This document shows, piece by piece, positions 1 through 9,541 of a DNA stretch of 64,000 bases (positions within the stretch are counted from its first letter, which is position 1; each line of letters starts with the position of its first letter). The translations under genes and the position numbers were made by a program. This DNA comes from Spirochaetales bacterium (lineage in GTDB: Bacteria; Spirochaetota; Spirochaetia; JABEVK01): assembly GCA_947478845.1 (NCBI GenBank), contig CANJXC010000001.1:124001-188000 (forward strand), written 5' to 3'. The notes beneath the pieces are model-generated. The model was not told the origin of the DNA and did not search any database. It was given only the letters and a program-made list of their open reading frames with translations.

Positions 1-694
1 ACAGAGCAGGACCCCACTTGGCAAGGATCTGTTTGAGTTCAACTGTCCAAAAGTGACGCGTCGGCAGGAGGGTATAACCGAGCCGACGAAAGAAAAACCA
101 CTGGAATACAATTTGTGCGAGACCACCGACAAGGACGCCGGGAATCTGTGAGTAAATATCCATTAACGGAAAAAGCAATAAAAGCGACAGGATCACAAAA
201 AGCGAGTACAAAACAGGACTGATGGCAGGCACAGCAAACCGTTGGTGCGTATTGAGGACGCCCATCATGATGGCGCTCATGCTGACAAGAAACAGATAAG
301 GGATGAACCAACGGAATAGTTCTGCCGCAAGGGCTTGTCTCTCGGGCTCAGGAAAAGGCGCCAACACTGAAACCAGCGGCTGCGCGAACACAATCGCCAG
401 GGCCGTCAAGGGTAAAAGAACCAAACACTGCAGAGTGACCATCGATCTTACTAGGGCCCGGGAGCTTGTCCGAGTTGGGTCAGTCTCTAAAGTATGCGAG
501 AGAACGGGAATAAAAGCGGTAGATAAGGCGCCTTCAGCGACAAGTTTTCTAAGGTTGAAAGGAATATTGAACACGGCAGTCAGGACATCGGCCTTCCATG
601 TCTGCCCAAACAGGGCGCCAACAACGGCATTGCGGAGGAAACCCAAGACGCGCGAAACTAGAGTCGCGGCGCCGACCACGGCGGTGTCAGACAT
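1..694 (-). CDS. murJ: Lipid II flippase MurJ, N-terminal part (cut by left edge)
   Basis: MurJ (MviN family) moves lipid-linked peptidoglycan precursor across the inner membrane. The first 231 residues are visible and open to the left edge. They begin with the family's typical N-terminus, a short hydrophobic stretch holding SRVLGFLRN, then the FGQTWKADVLTAVFNIP segment and the EGALSTAFIPV loop, followed by alternating hydrophobic helices. The start ATG at 694 lies inside the end of tgt, an 8-nt overlap, so it is translationally coupled and is the last visible member of the long rimP-to-murJ chain. The C-terminal half, with the later transmembrane helices, lies outside the window. The identification rests on the conserved N-terminal motif and is firm. 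Confidence 0.93.
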   Translation of the reverse strand, partial: MSDTAVVGAATLVSRVLGFLRNAVVGALFGQTWKADVLTAVFNIPFNLRKLVAEGALSTAFIPVLSHTLETDPTRTSSRALVRSMVTLQCLVLLPLTALAIVFAQPLVSVLAPFPEPERQALAAELFRWFIPYLFLVSMSAIMMGVLNTHQRFAVPAISPVLYSLFVILSLLLLFPLMDIYSQIPGVLVGGLAQIVFQWFFFRRLGYTLLPTRHFWTVELKQILAKWGPAL

Positions 695-1814
695 GACTTG
701 CCTTTGATCCGAACCGAGCTAAAAAGTTGGTCTTGAAAGGAAGAAAATTGTCCGCCTCAATGGCGGCTCGGATATCGGTCAGAAAATCATGGAGAAACCG
801 CAGGTTGTGCTCCGTAGCCAGCATTGGGCCATACATTTCATTCGTCTTGAACATTTGCCTCAAGTAAGCTCGCGAGTAGCGAACGCACGCCGTACAGGCG
901 CACCCTTGCATGATCGGCGCGAAATCTTTCTCGAAACGAGCTTTCTTGAGGTCAATTAGGCCGTCTGCTGTAAAAACCGATCCATTGCGAGCAATTCGGG
1001 TGGGGTAAACGCAGTCGAATACATCGATACCATGCTGTACAGCACTAAGAATGTAGTCCGGCGTACCGATACCCATGACGTATCGGGGCTTATCGTCGGG
1101 CAGAAGGGGTGACAAAACCTCGAGCATCTGTTCATAGACTTCGAACGATTCCCCAACAGACAGTCCACCAATAGCAATTCCCGGAGTATCCAATTCCAAA
1201 ATTTCGTATGCGCTCTGAAGCCTCAGGTCAGTAAAAAATTGTCCTTGAATGATACCGAAGAGTCGGCCCTCGTAACCTTCTTTTCGTGCGTTCCACCTCT
1301 CGAGACTCTTCCTAGCCCACCTTGTTGTAGTCTGCAGAGCCTCCTCGGCCTGTTTTCGGCCCGATTCCGGCCCAGTACAAACGTCTAGCGGCATGAGGAT
1401 GTCACTGCCAAAACCTTCCTGAAGCTCAATAACAAGCTCTGGTGTCAGAACGTGGTAACTTCCATCAATGTGGGAGCGAAACTTGACACCATCTTCAAGG
1501 ATTTTCCGAAAGGGTGCGAGCGAGAAGACTTGATATCCGCCGGAATCTGTCAGGATATTGTGATTCCAGCCGCTGAAGCGGTGCAAACCCCCGCCGGCAC
1601 GAATGACTTCAATTCCAGGACGTAGATACAAATGATAGGTGTTGGCAAGGATGAGTCGGGTCCCCATGTTTTCTACCGTGGAATGCGAAATTGCCTTGAC
1701 CGCCCCATTAGTTCCGACCGGCATAAAACTCGGGAGTGAAACTTTGCCGTGAGGGAGATCCATTGTGCCTGTGCGGGCGCTGCTTTTCGAATCCCGGTGG
1801 TGAACTTTGATCAT
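687..1814 (-). CDS. tgt: Queuine/preQ1 tRNA-ribosyltransferase
   Basis: Exchanges the wobble guanine of GUN-anticodon tRNAs for preQ1 in queuosine synthesis. The 375-residue length is that of bacterial Tgt. Asp90 in TDSGGYQVFSL is the general base, Asp267 in DCVYPTR the nucleophile, and Cys305, Cys307, Cys310 and His336 form the zinc site (CxCxxC then H), all at nearly the E. coli positions. The ATG at 1814 is chosen because TAGGAG lies just upstream and the family N-terminus (FxLxxxD-like, then AR-x-G) follows; a longer reading into lptG has no support. lptG ends 8 nt upstream. The next pathway enzyme, QueA, is encoded at 30.8 kb in the same window. Confidence 0.97.
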   Translation of the reverse strand: MIKVHHRDSKSSARTGTMDLPHGKVSLPSFMPVGTNGAVKAISHSTVENMGTRLILANTYHLYLRPGIEVIRAGGGLHRFSGWNHNILTDSGGYQVFSLAPFRKILEDGVKFRSHIDGSYHVLTPELVIELQEGFGSDILMPLDVCTGPESGRKQAEEALQTTTRWARKSLERWNARKEGYEGRLFGIIQGQFFTDLRLQSAYEILELDTPGIAIGGLSVGESFEVYEQMLEVLSPLLPDDKPRYVMGIGTPDYILSAVQHGIDVFDCVYPTRIARNGSVFTADGLIDLKKARFEKDFAPIMQGCACTACVRYSRAYLRQMFKTNEMYGPMLATEHNLRFLHDFLTDIRAAIEADNFLPFKTNFLARFGSKASHV

Positions 1815-1822
1815 TTCGACTC

Positions 1823-2896
1823 CTAAGTCCGAGCACGGAGAAACAGAAAAGCACCGAGCATGGCACCTGCAAGCACTCCCGCAGAGGCTCCAGTCCACGG
1901 GGGTATGAAACCCGTTTTGGCCAGAAGTCCAGCTACCATCTGCAGTATGATAAAGCCCGCCGAAACGAGTAAACTGGTAAGCAGGCTCATCAAAAGGATA
2001 TTCTTGCGGAAACGCCCGCCTACCGCCGCCGAAATCCACACTACCACAAACGGTGAGAACGAGAAACTAATCCTCTGTAAGGTATCGGTTTCGGCATCAG
2101 CCGACGGTAAACCCCCCGCCTTAAGTGTCGCTACATATGCTCTGGCCTGTTCGAAGTTTAGCTCATTCACTACCACTGTTTTCTTCTGGAAACGTTCTGG
2201 AGGGTCGTTCAAAGTAGGATCTGTCCAGGTTTCCTCGTATCGATAACTGATCTCGCCACTCGGTTCTTTAGTGTAGAACTTGACCTTGTGAAACCTCCAA
2301 GAGGTCTCTTTCCAGTCTGCCCATTCAGCGTCGATCCTCTGGGAGAAAAGACTGTCTGCTGTCTTGAATACGAGAATTACCTCCTTCAGGCTCTTGCTAG
2401 GGTTGTTGTAAGTGGCAGCAGTGTAGACCATCATTCCTTGGCGCGAAAGGAGGGCAACATTGGAATTGCTCAAACTGCTTTGACCATTAAACGTACGAAT
2501 GAGCTCGGCGCGGACTTTTTCGGTCGGGATCACCCCACGGTCGTTCCAGAAAAACAGAAAGCCGCTGGCAAGAGCTCCCAGGAAGAACAAGGGCCAGGTA
2601 AAGCGCCTCAGTGAAACTCCGGAACCCAAAATGACAACCAGCTCATTGTGGCTGTATAAAGTTCCCAGGACAAAAGCAACTGAGAACAAAAGTGCCGGAG
2701 AGAGTGCCCAGGAGGTTGCTTGGGGAAAGTAAAGAACCGACAGATGCAAGATTTCCATTAGTCCGATACCGGCAGGCATCAATCGCGACAGATTCACTAG
2801 CAGATCCGTCAGCAGCAGACTCAGTACAAAGAAAACCAAGGATAGAGCGAGCATGGTCAGAAACTGAAACAATAGATAGCGGGGTAGCAATCTCAT
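1823..2896 (-). CDS. lptG: LptG/LptF-family lipopolysaccharide export permease (second of pair)
   Basis: YjgP/YjgQ family permease. In the Lpt system a LptF-LptG pair with the LptB ATPase pulls lipopolysaccharide out of the inner membrane. The protein has 357 residues with the family layout: three N-terminal transmembrane helices (about residues 5-35, 50-75, 100-120), a periplasmic beta-jellyroll region, and three C-terminal helices ending in FLFLRART. It overlaps the preceding gene by four bases (ATGA), so the two are co-translated as a pair. Which of the two is LptF and which LptG cannot be settled from the sequence; the label follows gene order. If the organism lacks classical LPS, the pair would export another outer-leaflet glycolipid. 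Confidence 0.85.
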   Translation of the reverse strand: MRLLPRYLLFQFLTMLALSLVFFVLSLLLTDLLVNLSRLMPAGIGLMEILHLSVLYFPQATSWALSPALLFSVAFVLGTLYSHNELVVILGSGVSLRRFTWPLFFLGALASGFLFFWNDRGVIPTEKVRAELIRTFNGQSSLSNSNVALLSRQGMMVYTAATYNNPSKSLKEVILVFKTADSLFSQRIDAEWADWKETSWRFHKVKFYTKEPSGEISYRYEETWTDPTLNDPPERFQKKTVVVNELNFEQARAYVATLKAGGLPSADAETDTLQRISFSFSPFVVVWISAAVGGRFRKNILLMSLLTSLLVSAGFIILQMVAGLLAKTGFIPPWTGASAGVLAGAMLGAFLFLRART

Positions 2897-4137
2897 CGTC
2901 TTAGTCTCAGGAATGCCGGGATCGACGCAAACAAAATGAGCGCATTAGGAAGAAACATGGAAATCTCTGGGTTCCAGCCCCATTCCAAACTTAGTGTCCT
3001 AGCGCCAAGCAGACTGCCCCAGTAAACCACAGCAGCGAGAAGTCCGATTCCTATGATTCCAGTCATACCTCGGCGATTCTGGAGAACGGCAAGCGGAAAG
3101 GCGAGAAACACAAAGCAAACGCAAGCTAAAGGTATCGCATACTTCTGGTAAAGTTCGGTCTTCCAAGCTTGGACAACTCGGTCATTGTAATCTCGCTGGT
3201 CGATCTCGCGGATGCGGGCCGCAAGATCATCGAGTGCCTGCCTTGTAGCAGGGTCGCTAGCCGCTCCCGACCAAAAAAGACTGCTCAATCGAGCCACGAG
3301 TACTGCTCTGGTCCGCTGACCTTCTTGGTACTGGCCATCTAGCTCATTCTGCTTCAGCTGAGTTTGTCGCGCGAGCTCATAGGTCGGCATTTCCCGTGGC
3401 CCCAGGGTCTGAAGGCTGGGGGCCAAGTCCTTAAGAACAATGTTGTAGTCGAGACTTTTGGCTTGGAAGGAATCATAGACTCCTAATCTTCGGCCGTCGG
3501 GTATCACACCGGTAACACCTTCCAAGTGTAAGGTGATCACTCCTGGTTGGTTCGGATCATCCACAAGACGGGCGATTTTAGCAGTCAGCAAACGATTATC
3601 ATCCCGAGAAGTCTTGTCGAGAACGCTGACACCCTGAAAAGTTTTACCGCTGACAGCTCCGGTTATAATCAGTAAGTTCTTGTAGAACTTGACGCTATAG
3701 GCCCCTAATTCGAGTTCTGGCGTAGAAAGTAACATCGAACGGTAAAGTTTGCCAAAATTAACCGTTCCCGCAGGCAATAGGACATCATTGGCAAAAAAAG
3801 AACCGGCCGTGAACAGGGCCCCGAGGAGCAGTGCGGGTAGAAACAAAGTGAAGTGTCGGATTCCACCCGCTTGTGCTGCGAGGATTTCTCGGTCGCCGGC
3901 GAGGCGACCAACCGAAAGCAAGAGGCCCAACAAGGAAGCAAAAGGTGCCGTTAGAGCTAAAATTGCGGGCACCGAATACAACAACAACAGCAGTACCTCT
4001 TCCGGTGGCGCCTTACGCTTCAACAATTCTTCCGCTAATAGCAGGATCTGATTGAGGAAGAAAATAAAGAAGAAAAAGAGAAAACTGATCGCAAAGGCGA
4101 GCAAAACTTCCCTAGCGATATACCAACGGATCGTCAT
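2893..4137 (-). CDS. lptF: LptF/LptG-family lipopolysaccharide export permease (first of pair)
   Basis: Second YjgP/YjgQ permease, 414 residues, upstream partner of the gene at 1823. It starts with a strongly hydrophobic helix (about residues 8-30), has two more helices by residue 120, a long periplasmic part, and the conserved C-terminal segment KYAIPLACVCFVFLAFPL followed by helices near 345-410. The start ATG at 4137 lies 26 nt inside the end of the upstream lipoprotein gene, which suggests translational coupling. It is part of the long minus-strand chain that also holds pnp and tgt. The family is clear; the F-versus-G assignment is by position only. Confidence 0.85.
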   Translation of the reverse strand: MTIRWYIAREVLLAFAISFLFFFFIFFLNQILLLAEELLKRKAPPEEVLLLLLYSVPAILALTAPFASLLGLLLSVGRLAGDREILAAQAGGIRHFTLFLPALLLGALFTAGSFFANDVLLPAGTVNFGKLYRSMLLSTPELELGAYSVKFYKNLLIITGAVSGKTFQGVSVLDKTSRDDNRLLTAKIARLVDDPNQPGVITLHLEGVTGVIPDGRRLGVYDSFQAKSLDYNIVLKDLAPSLQTLGPREMPTYELARQTQLKQNELDGQYQEGQRTRAVLVARLSSLFWSGAASDPATRQALDDLAARIREIDQRDYNDRVVQAWKTELYQKYAIPLACVCFVFLAFPLAVLQNRRGMTGIIGIGLLAAVVYWGSLLGARTLSLEWGWNPEISMFLPNALILFASIPAFLRLRR

Positions 4138-5686
4138 TTTCGCTCCAGACTCCTATGCTCTGCCCCATCGTTCCCCAGTACAGCCTTCCGGCGCGGGTTA
4201 CCAAAGCAGTTACCCCGGCATCCTGTAAACCGTCCCTCACACCCAACGAAGACAAATGCTGGCTTCCATGCAGCAAGCCCTGATCAACACTACCCCACCA
4301 AGGATTCTCCCCATTCCAGTCTATGCCGGTCACAAAATCGTTCGTGGTCAGTCGCTGCCAGGTTTGATTTTTCATCAACCATAGTCCCTCACCCCAGGTT
4401 CCAATTGCCCAGGTATCTCCGGACGGAGATGGGGTGATAGCACTGATGTTGGTCGGACCGTTTTTCACTTCGGTCCATTCGCCCGAATCCCTGATCCAAA
4501 AGCCATTATCTTGGGTACCGACAAGCTGTCGTCCCTGAGCGTCCAACACTACAGAGTTAACAAACAGCGATACCCCCGCCTCATTTGCAAGACTCCATTG
4601 CCCTGAATCCCAACACCAAAGCCCCTGCCCTAAATGCGCCACCCAAAGTTTCTCTTCGTCCTGAACCGATACACTCTGTATCCTCAGTCCAGACCAGTTG
4701 GGCGGGTAGGTGAAATCCTTCCAGCCGCGCGTAACCTTACTGTAGCGTGAAAAGCCCTTCTCCTTGAAGGCGTACACAAACCAGCGGGTCACTTTTATGA
4801 GCCGGAGTGGCGAAACCTGAGTCTTCGGCCGCTCGAGCACCAACCACTCCCCGCTCACTAGTGACAACCGTGCCAAGCCTCCGTTCCAGGTTCCTATCCA
4901 AAGGTCGTCTAGGTCTAGCGACAAAGTAGAGACATAGGAATCTAATCCTTGGGAAGGAAGATCAATCTTCGAAAGGAAGAGCGTTTGCCGTAGCAAGGCC
5001 AATCGGGAACGGTCACGGGCGTCAGAAAGCTGAAGCGAGGAATTGCGACGCCAAAGGATGGCTGCCGCCTTTTGGTCCCTCTGAATCATCGCAAGGTACC
5101 ACAACTCGTCCAAAAGCAAAAAATCGCAGGAACGAAGGAGAAGAGCCCGTGAACGCCATTGCCGCGCCTGCGCCGGAAGCCCGGCATCGAGGTAAAACCT
5201 CTCAAGAAGGAAGGCTGACCAGAACTTTTCGGTGGAATCTAAGGTCTGAGAGTAAAGCACCTGCAGAGGAAAGATTTTTTGTGCGGTAGGCAACGAACTG
5301 CCGAGCACCAATTGCCAGTTTTTTTTCTCCAACGACCAGAACCGGCCAATGACAGCAGCTCGGGCTGGCCATTGTGGAATTGTGACCCAGCCAAAGGTGA
5401 GTGAATCAGGGTCAAAGTTTGGAACCATCCAAGGAGAATCATCCGAGGAGCTTGTTCGGGGAGCCGGAAGTGACTGGTGAGGAACTAACGGCCGAGGCGC
5501 ATTGACAGTAACCGACCCAGCTTCAGGCGTCAGCGACTGTGTTGTTGATTCGTCCTCGGAGGGTTGTCTGAAAACCGGATCAGTTGTTGGAAACGAAGGC
5601 GCTGGTTGGGGCCCCGATGTTGAACACCCGCTTAGAAGCAGGCCTACCAGGAGGAACGAGCCTGTAAACCATGTCAAACAGCCCAC
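4112..5686 (-). CDS. Predicted lipoprotein with beta-propeller-like repeats
   Basis: A 524-residue exported protein of unknown function. Residues 1-21 are a lipoprotein signal with lipobox LLSGC, so Cys21 is probably acylated. A Ser/Pro-rich linker follows. The C-terminal 270 residues contain repeated Trp/Gly-rich blades such as DDLWIGTWNGGLARL, EKLWVAHLGQGLWCW and GDTWAIGTWGEGLWL. These resemble the two-component-regulator (Reg_prop) propeller repeats and suggest a ligand- or protein-binding propeller on the periplasmic side. The GTG start at 5686 is preceded by GGAAG and overlaps the M16 peptidase gene by 13 nt. Its place directly before lptF-lptG hints at an envelope role, but that is inference. 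No enzymatic motif was seen. Confidence 0.75.
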   Translation of the reverse strand: MGCLTWFTGSFLLVGLLLSGCSTSGPQPAPSFPTTDPVFRQPSEDESTTQSLTPEAGSVTVNAPRPLVPHQSLPAPRTSSSDDSPWMVPNFDPDSLTFGWVTIPQWPARAAVIGRFWSLEKKNWQLVLGSSLPTAQKIFPLQVLYSQTLDSTEKFWSAFLLERFYLDAGLPAQARQWRSRALLLRSCDFLLLDELWYLAMIQRDQKAAAILWRRNSSLQLSDARDRSRLALLRQTLFLSKIDLPSQGLDSYVSTLSLDLDDLWIGTWNGGLARLSLVSGEWLVLERPKTQVSPLRLIKVTRWFVYAFKEKGFSRYSKVTRGWKDFTYPPNWSGLRIQSVSVQDEEKLWVAHLGQGLWCWDSGQWSLANEAGVSLFVNSVVLDAQGRQLVGTQDNGFWIRDSGEWTEVKNGPTNISAITPSPSGDTWAIGTWGEGLWLMKNQTWQRLTTNDFVTGIDWNGENPWWGSVDQGLLHGSQHLSSLGVRDGLQDAGVTALVTRAGRLYWGTMGQSIGVWSENDDPLVYR

Positions 5687-6945
5687 AGGGCTTCCAGGGA
5701 CCGCGACGATCTGAGCCGAGTCTTTCCCCAGACAAGGAGAACCGGCCTTTGGTGACTAAGAGTGCCTAGAACTTTGAGTTGTTCCTCCCTTGTCACAGGG
5801 TGATCAAGGGTTTCCATCGAGGCCTCAAAAGACTCCTGCACCCCAAAAGACTGAAAGTATTTCCACAGCCGACTTACTCGAGCTTCCATTTTTTCTGAGC
5901 CCAGCAACATTCCACCTCTGAGGGACTGGCGCGAGTCTTCCCATTCCTCCAAAGAAGGCGGTTGAGAAACCAGCATCTTGACCTGCTCACTGAGGGCTTC
6001 CACGACAGCTCGGCTATGTTCTGGAGCTGCAGTCGCAAAAAATTGAAGCCCCCAATCCTGATCTGTGTCGAAAATCTGCGAGCCAACACTATAGCAGAGA
6101 CCCCGTTCCTCGCGCAGGCTTTGAAACAATCGGGAGCTCATGGTCTCACCCCAAAGCATAGAGAACACCTGCCAAACAATCGCCTCTCGAAGGGTTTTGG
6201 GGCGTGGGAAGCACCAACCACTGAGGACCTGAACCATTTGAAACTCCGCGGCAACGACTCGACAGAACCAAACCGGTGAGAACTCGGTTCTAGAATTAAA
6301 GGGCTCTGTGGGCGTGAGCTGTTTAAGACCTGCTTCGAGTGTATTTCGCAGATCCCTTGAATTAAAGTTGCCGCAGGCAACAATAACCAGGTGATTCGGG
6401 CTGACGTGCTGATGGTGCCAGAGCTTGACGTCGTTCAGGGTCAAGCCCGACAAGCTCTCAGGGGTACCCGCCACGGGTCGACTCCAAAGGCCAGGGTCAA
6501 GATTTTGCAGGAAATTGTCGTAAGACATCTCCTCCGGATCCTCGAAGGTAGCAAGGATCTCGTTGCGGATGACTTCTTTCTCACGCTCAAGTTCTTCTTC
6601 AGGAAACCTTGGAGAAAAACAAAGTTCCAATAAGACTTTGACAGACGTTTCCCAGTGCTCAGAAGGTACCGAACAGGAGAAGGCTAGTTCCTCCCTATCC
6701 GTCCAGGCATTCAGATCTCCCCCTACCCGGTCCACCATTCGAGCCAGTTCCGAGGTGCTGTAAGATTGGGTGCCCTTGAAGACCAAATGCTCTACCAGAT
6801 GGGCCAGACCCGCCTTTCCCACGGGGTCAGAACGCGACCCAGTGGGAAAAAAAAATCCCAACGAAAACGCCCGACTGTGAGGGACGTGTTCCATCAGGAT
6901 TCTTGAACCGTGAGGCAGTTGGCCGGACCCGAAGCGATCCGCCAT
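5674..6945 (-). CDS. M16-family zinc peptidase
   Basis: A 423-residue peptidase of the pitrilysin/M16B (processing-peptidase-like) family. The inverted zinc motif HxxEH is His49-Leu-Val-Glu52-His53 in GLAHLVEHLVFKG, and the distal glutamate lies in the EEELEREKEVIRNE helix near residue 129. The C-terminal half carries the family's second, inactive-like domain with RLFQSLREERGLCYSVGS. The ATG at 6945 has AGGAAAGGA upstream. It sits 13 nt after pnp, the usual place for an M16 peptidase in several bacterial phyla (next to pnp). No signal peptide is visible, so it is likely cytoplasmic. The substrate is unknown. Confidence 0.92.
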   Translation of the reverse strand: MADRFGSGQLPHGSRILMEHVPHSRAFSLGFFFPTGSRSDPVGKAGLAHLVEHLVFKGTQSYSTSELARMVDRVGGDLNAWTDREELAFSCSVPSEHWETSVKVLLELCFSPRFPEEELEREKEVIRNEILATFEDPEEMSYDNFLQNLDPGLWSRPVAGTPESLSGLTLNDVKLWHHQHVSPNHLVIVACGNFNSRDLRNTLEAGLKQLTPTEPFNSRTEFSPVWFCRVVAAEFQMVQVLSGWCFPRPKTLREAIVWQVFSMLWGETMSSRLFQSLREERGLCYSVGSQIFDTDQDWGLQFFATAAPEHSRAVVEALSEQVKMLVSQPPSLEEWEDSRQSLRGGMLLGSEKMEARVSRLWKYFQSFGVQESFEASMETLDHPVTREEQLKVLGTLSHQRPVLLVWGKTRLRSSRSLEALWAV

Positions 6946-6958
6946 GTTTTTTCCTTTC

Positions 6959-9028
6959 CTAAACGTCTATCATGCTCAAGTTCAGGCGACCCATCTTGTC
7001 GAGTTCCACCAGTCGTACCTTGACTGTCTGGTTTTCCTTGAGAATTTCGCTCACTGAGTTAACCCGTTCCTTCGACATTTTTGAAATATGGCACAAACCT
7101 TCCTTACCGGGGAGGATTTCTATAAAGGCGCCGAAGTCCATCAACCGCTTAACTGTGCCCGTATAGACTCTTCCCACTTCAGGATCCTGGACCATACCTC
7201 GAATCTTGGCTTCGGCAATCTCGGCATTTTCGGCTTTCTTACTATAAATGGTTACCGTACCGTCGTTGTCGATGTTAATTTTAGCCCCGGTTTCCTCACT
7301 GATACCCTTAATATTCTTTCCGCCGGGCCCAATGATCAAACCTACCTTATCGGGATCGACTTTCATCGTTAGTATGCGCGGTGCAAAAGGTGAAATCTGT
7401 GACTTCGGTGTTGCAATGATCTTGTTCATGATGCCCAGAATATGCATCCGGCCTTCTTTGGCTTGGCTCAGTGCAGTCGTCATAATTTCGCGGGTCACAT
7501 TGGAAACCTTGATGTCCATCTGGAAACCGGTGATGCCTTTTTCGGTTCCGGCCACCTTGAAGTCCATATCACCGAGGTGGTCTTCCTCGCCGAGAATATC
7601 GGACAGCACCTTGAAGCGCTTGCCATCGGTAACAAGACCCATTGCAATTCCCGCTACAGGACGCTTCATCGGAACACCCGCGGCCAACAGACTAAGCGAA
7701 CCACCGCAAACCGAGGCCATCGACGAGGATCCGTTAGACTCAAGCACTTCTGAGACCACCCTTACCGTGTAGGGAAAACTGGAGTAGTCGGGAAGCACGT
7801 TCTGAAGCGAGCGTTGAGCGAGGTGCCCATGCCCAATCTCCCTTCTTCCTGTTGAGAGGCGACCTGTTTCACCCACGGAAAACGGAGGAAAATTATAATG
7901 CAGCATGAAGGTGGCGCGCTTGTCGCCATCGATGGTGTCCATAATCTGTTCGTCAAAGACCGTTCCCAAGGTTGAAACGGCAAGGGCCTGGGTTTCACCA
8001 CGCGTGAAGAGAGCAGAACCATGGGTTCGGGGCAAAAGGTCGATCTCGCAGGTAATCGGCCTGATCTGTGAGGTGTTGCGTCCATCGCAACGAAGCTCTT
8101 TCGCTAAAATACTTTCTCGAAGGATGTCGCGTTCCATATCCTCAATGAGGTTGCCAATAAGGCCAGCCTCACCGGCAGGGACAGTGACGTCAAACTTAGC
8201 ATGCACTTCCTGGGTCACGGCGTGGATGGCAGCCACACGCTCAAACTTCCCTTTCACGAAACAGGCGGTTTCCATTTTGGCAAAGGCCCATTTTTCAATT
8301 TCCGCTTTGTTGGACAGAACTTTGTCGGCAAACTTAGGCATGGGAAGCTTGGGTTTGCCGCACAGCTTCACGAGTTCATGCTGCATAGCACAGATCTGTT
8401 TGATGTAACCCTCTGCCATCTCAATGGCCGCGAGCAGCATTTCTTCAGGAACTTCCCTGGCGCCACCTTCGACCATCGTAATTCCGGATTCTGTCCCTGC
8501 CACAATGATTTCGCAGTCTGAACCCTCGATTTCCTCGAAGGTAGGATTGACAATGAGCACACCCTTTACAGAAGCGATGCGCACTGCACCCACGGGACCG
8601 TCAAAAGGAATGTCGGAAAGGGCCACCGCTGCAAAAGCGGCAATCATTCCCACTACATCAGGAGGATTGATCTGATCAGCGGAAATCGTTGTCGGGACAA
8701 CCTGAATCTCGCGGGCAAACTTTTTGCTGAACAGAGGGCGCATGGGCCTATCGATTAGCCGAGAGACTAGTATTTCCTTGTCTCGGGGGCGTGCCTCACG
8801 CTTGAGAAAACCACCAGGGATTTTTCCGGCGGCGTAATATTTTTCGTTGTATTCCACGGAGAGCGGAACGAAGTCTAATCCTTCTGTTGGGCTCGATGCG
8901 CAACAGACCGTCGCCAAGACCACCGAACCGCCATAGGTTGCGTAGATAGCGCCATTGGCTTGCTTGGCCATCTTGCCGGTTTCGAGGACGAGTTCTTCCT
9001 TGCCCAGTTTCAGGCGTACTTGATGCAT
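6959..9028 (-). CDS. pnp: Polyribonucleotide nucleotidyltransferase (PNPase)
   Basis: 3'-to-5' phosphorolytic exoribonuclease of the RNA degradosome. 689 residues carry two RNase PH domains (about 10-230 and 310-540), a KH domain with the [13 protein letters not shown] loop near 555-615, and an S1 domain at the C-terminus ([20 protein letters not shown]). The FFRR-like and GERRE-like phosphate-binding segments of the second PH domain are recognisable ([10 protein letters not shown]). The start at 9028 is chosen over a reading 12 codons longer because AAGGAAA precedes it and the family N-terminus begins here. It follows rpsO by 10 nt, the classic rpsO-pnp pair. Confidence 0.98.
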   Translation of the reverse strand: MHQVRLKLGKEELVLETGKMAKQANGAIYATYGGSVVLATVCCASSPTEGLDFVPLSVEYNEKYYAAGKIPGGFLKREARPRDKEILVSRLIDRPMRPLFSKKFAREIQVVPTTISADQINPPDVVGMIAAFAAVALSDIPFDGPVGAVRIASVKGVLIVNPTFEEIEGSDCEIIVAGTESGITMVEGGAREVPEEMLLAAIEMAEGYIKQICAMQHELVKLCGKPKLPMPKFADKVLSNKAEIEKWAFAKMETACFVKGKFERVAAIHAVTQEVHAKFDVTVPAGEAGLIGNLIEDMERDILRESILAKELRCDGRNTSQIRPITCEIDLLPRTHGSALFTRGETQALAVSTLGTVFDEQIMDTIDGDKRATFMLHYNFPPFSVGETGRLSTGRREIGHGHLAQRSLQNVLPDYSSFPYTVRVVSEVLESNGSSSMASVCGGSLSLLAAGVPMKRPVAGIAMGLVTDGKRFKVLSDILGEEDHLGDMDFKVAGTEKGITGFQMDIKVSNVTREIMTTALSQAKEGRMHILGIMNKIIATPKSQISPFAPRILTMKVDPDKVGLIIGPGGKNIKGISEETGAKINIDNDGTVTIYSKKAENAEIAEAKIRGMVQDPEVGRVYTGTVKRLMDFGAFIEILPGKEGLCHISKMSKERVNSVSEILKENQTVKVRLVELDKMGRLNLSMIDV

Positions 9029-9038
9029 TGCGTTTCCT

Positions 9039-9308
9039 TTATTTTCTGAGGCCCAGTTTTTCAATCAGAGTGCGATACCCGGCGAGATTGGTCGTCTGCA
9101 GGTATCGGAGCAACCGGCGCCGCTGTCCGACAAGCTGGAGCAACCCGCGACGGCTATTGTGGTCCTTCTTGGAGGCCTTGAAATGCTCTGTTAGGTACTT
9201 GATCCGAGCAGTAATCAGAGCGATCTGAACCTCGGTGGATCCAGTGTTGGCTGCAATACCGCCAAACTCAGCTACGATCTTCGCCTTTTCTTCTTTACTT
9301 AATGCCAT
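9039..9308 (-). CDS. rpsO: 30S ribosomal protein S15
   Basis: S15 binds the 16S rRNA central domain and starts assembly of the 30S platform. The 89-residue product contains the helical signature [16 protein letters not shown] and [21 protein letters not shown]. The start at 9308 is supported by AAGGAG seven to eight bases upstream. A longer reading of eight codons would begin inside the leader. It precedes pnp and is separated from truB by an unusual 233-nt gap that may hold an S15-responsive leader (separate entry). Confidence 0.98.
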   Translation of the reverse strand: MALSKEEKAKIVAEFGGIAANTGSTEVQIALITARIKYLTEHFKASKKDHNSRRGLLQLVGQRRRLLRYLQTTNLAGYRTLIEKLGLRK

Positions 9309-9541
9309 TCTGTACTCCTTGTACAAAAACAATGTTTTTCAAACGTTCCCCCGGGGGAGACTCCCAGGTGAGAACTTCGTCCTGTAGGTGTAAGGACTCA
9401 ATTCGATCGTTCATCCTACAGACATCCGGTCCGCAACCCGGGACTAATGTCGGGACCTCGACCCCCGACATCTTACTGACTTCGCTCGAAAAGTCAATTG
9501 CGACCAAGAACTCGATCTCAAGGAAAGCGAGCCTGAACAAC
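9309..9541 (-). promoter_or_regulatory. Structured leader upstream of rpsO (possible S15-binding autoregulatory RNA)
   Basis: The gap between truB and rpsO is the largest inside this otherwise packed operon and has no convincing gene. On the minus strand it can form a hairpin with arms ATGTCGGG and CCCGACAT (9448-9472) and a larger one with arms CTGTAGG and CCTACAG (9382-9421). A GC-rich segment around 9346-9369 precedes the rpsO ribosome-binding site. S15 commonly represses its own translation through leader RNAs whose folds differ between phyla. The assignment here is inference from position and structure only. An overlapping open frame (9295-9663) has no start signal and no recognisable product. 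Confidence 0.4.
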
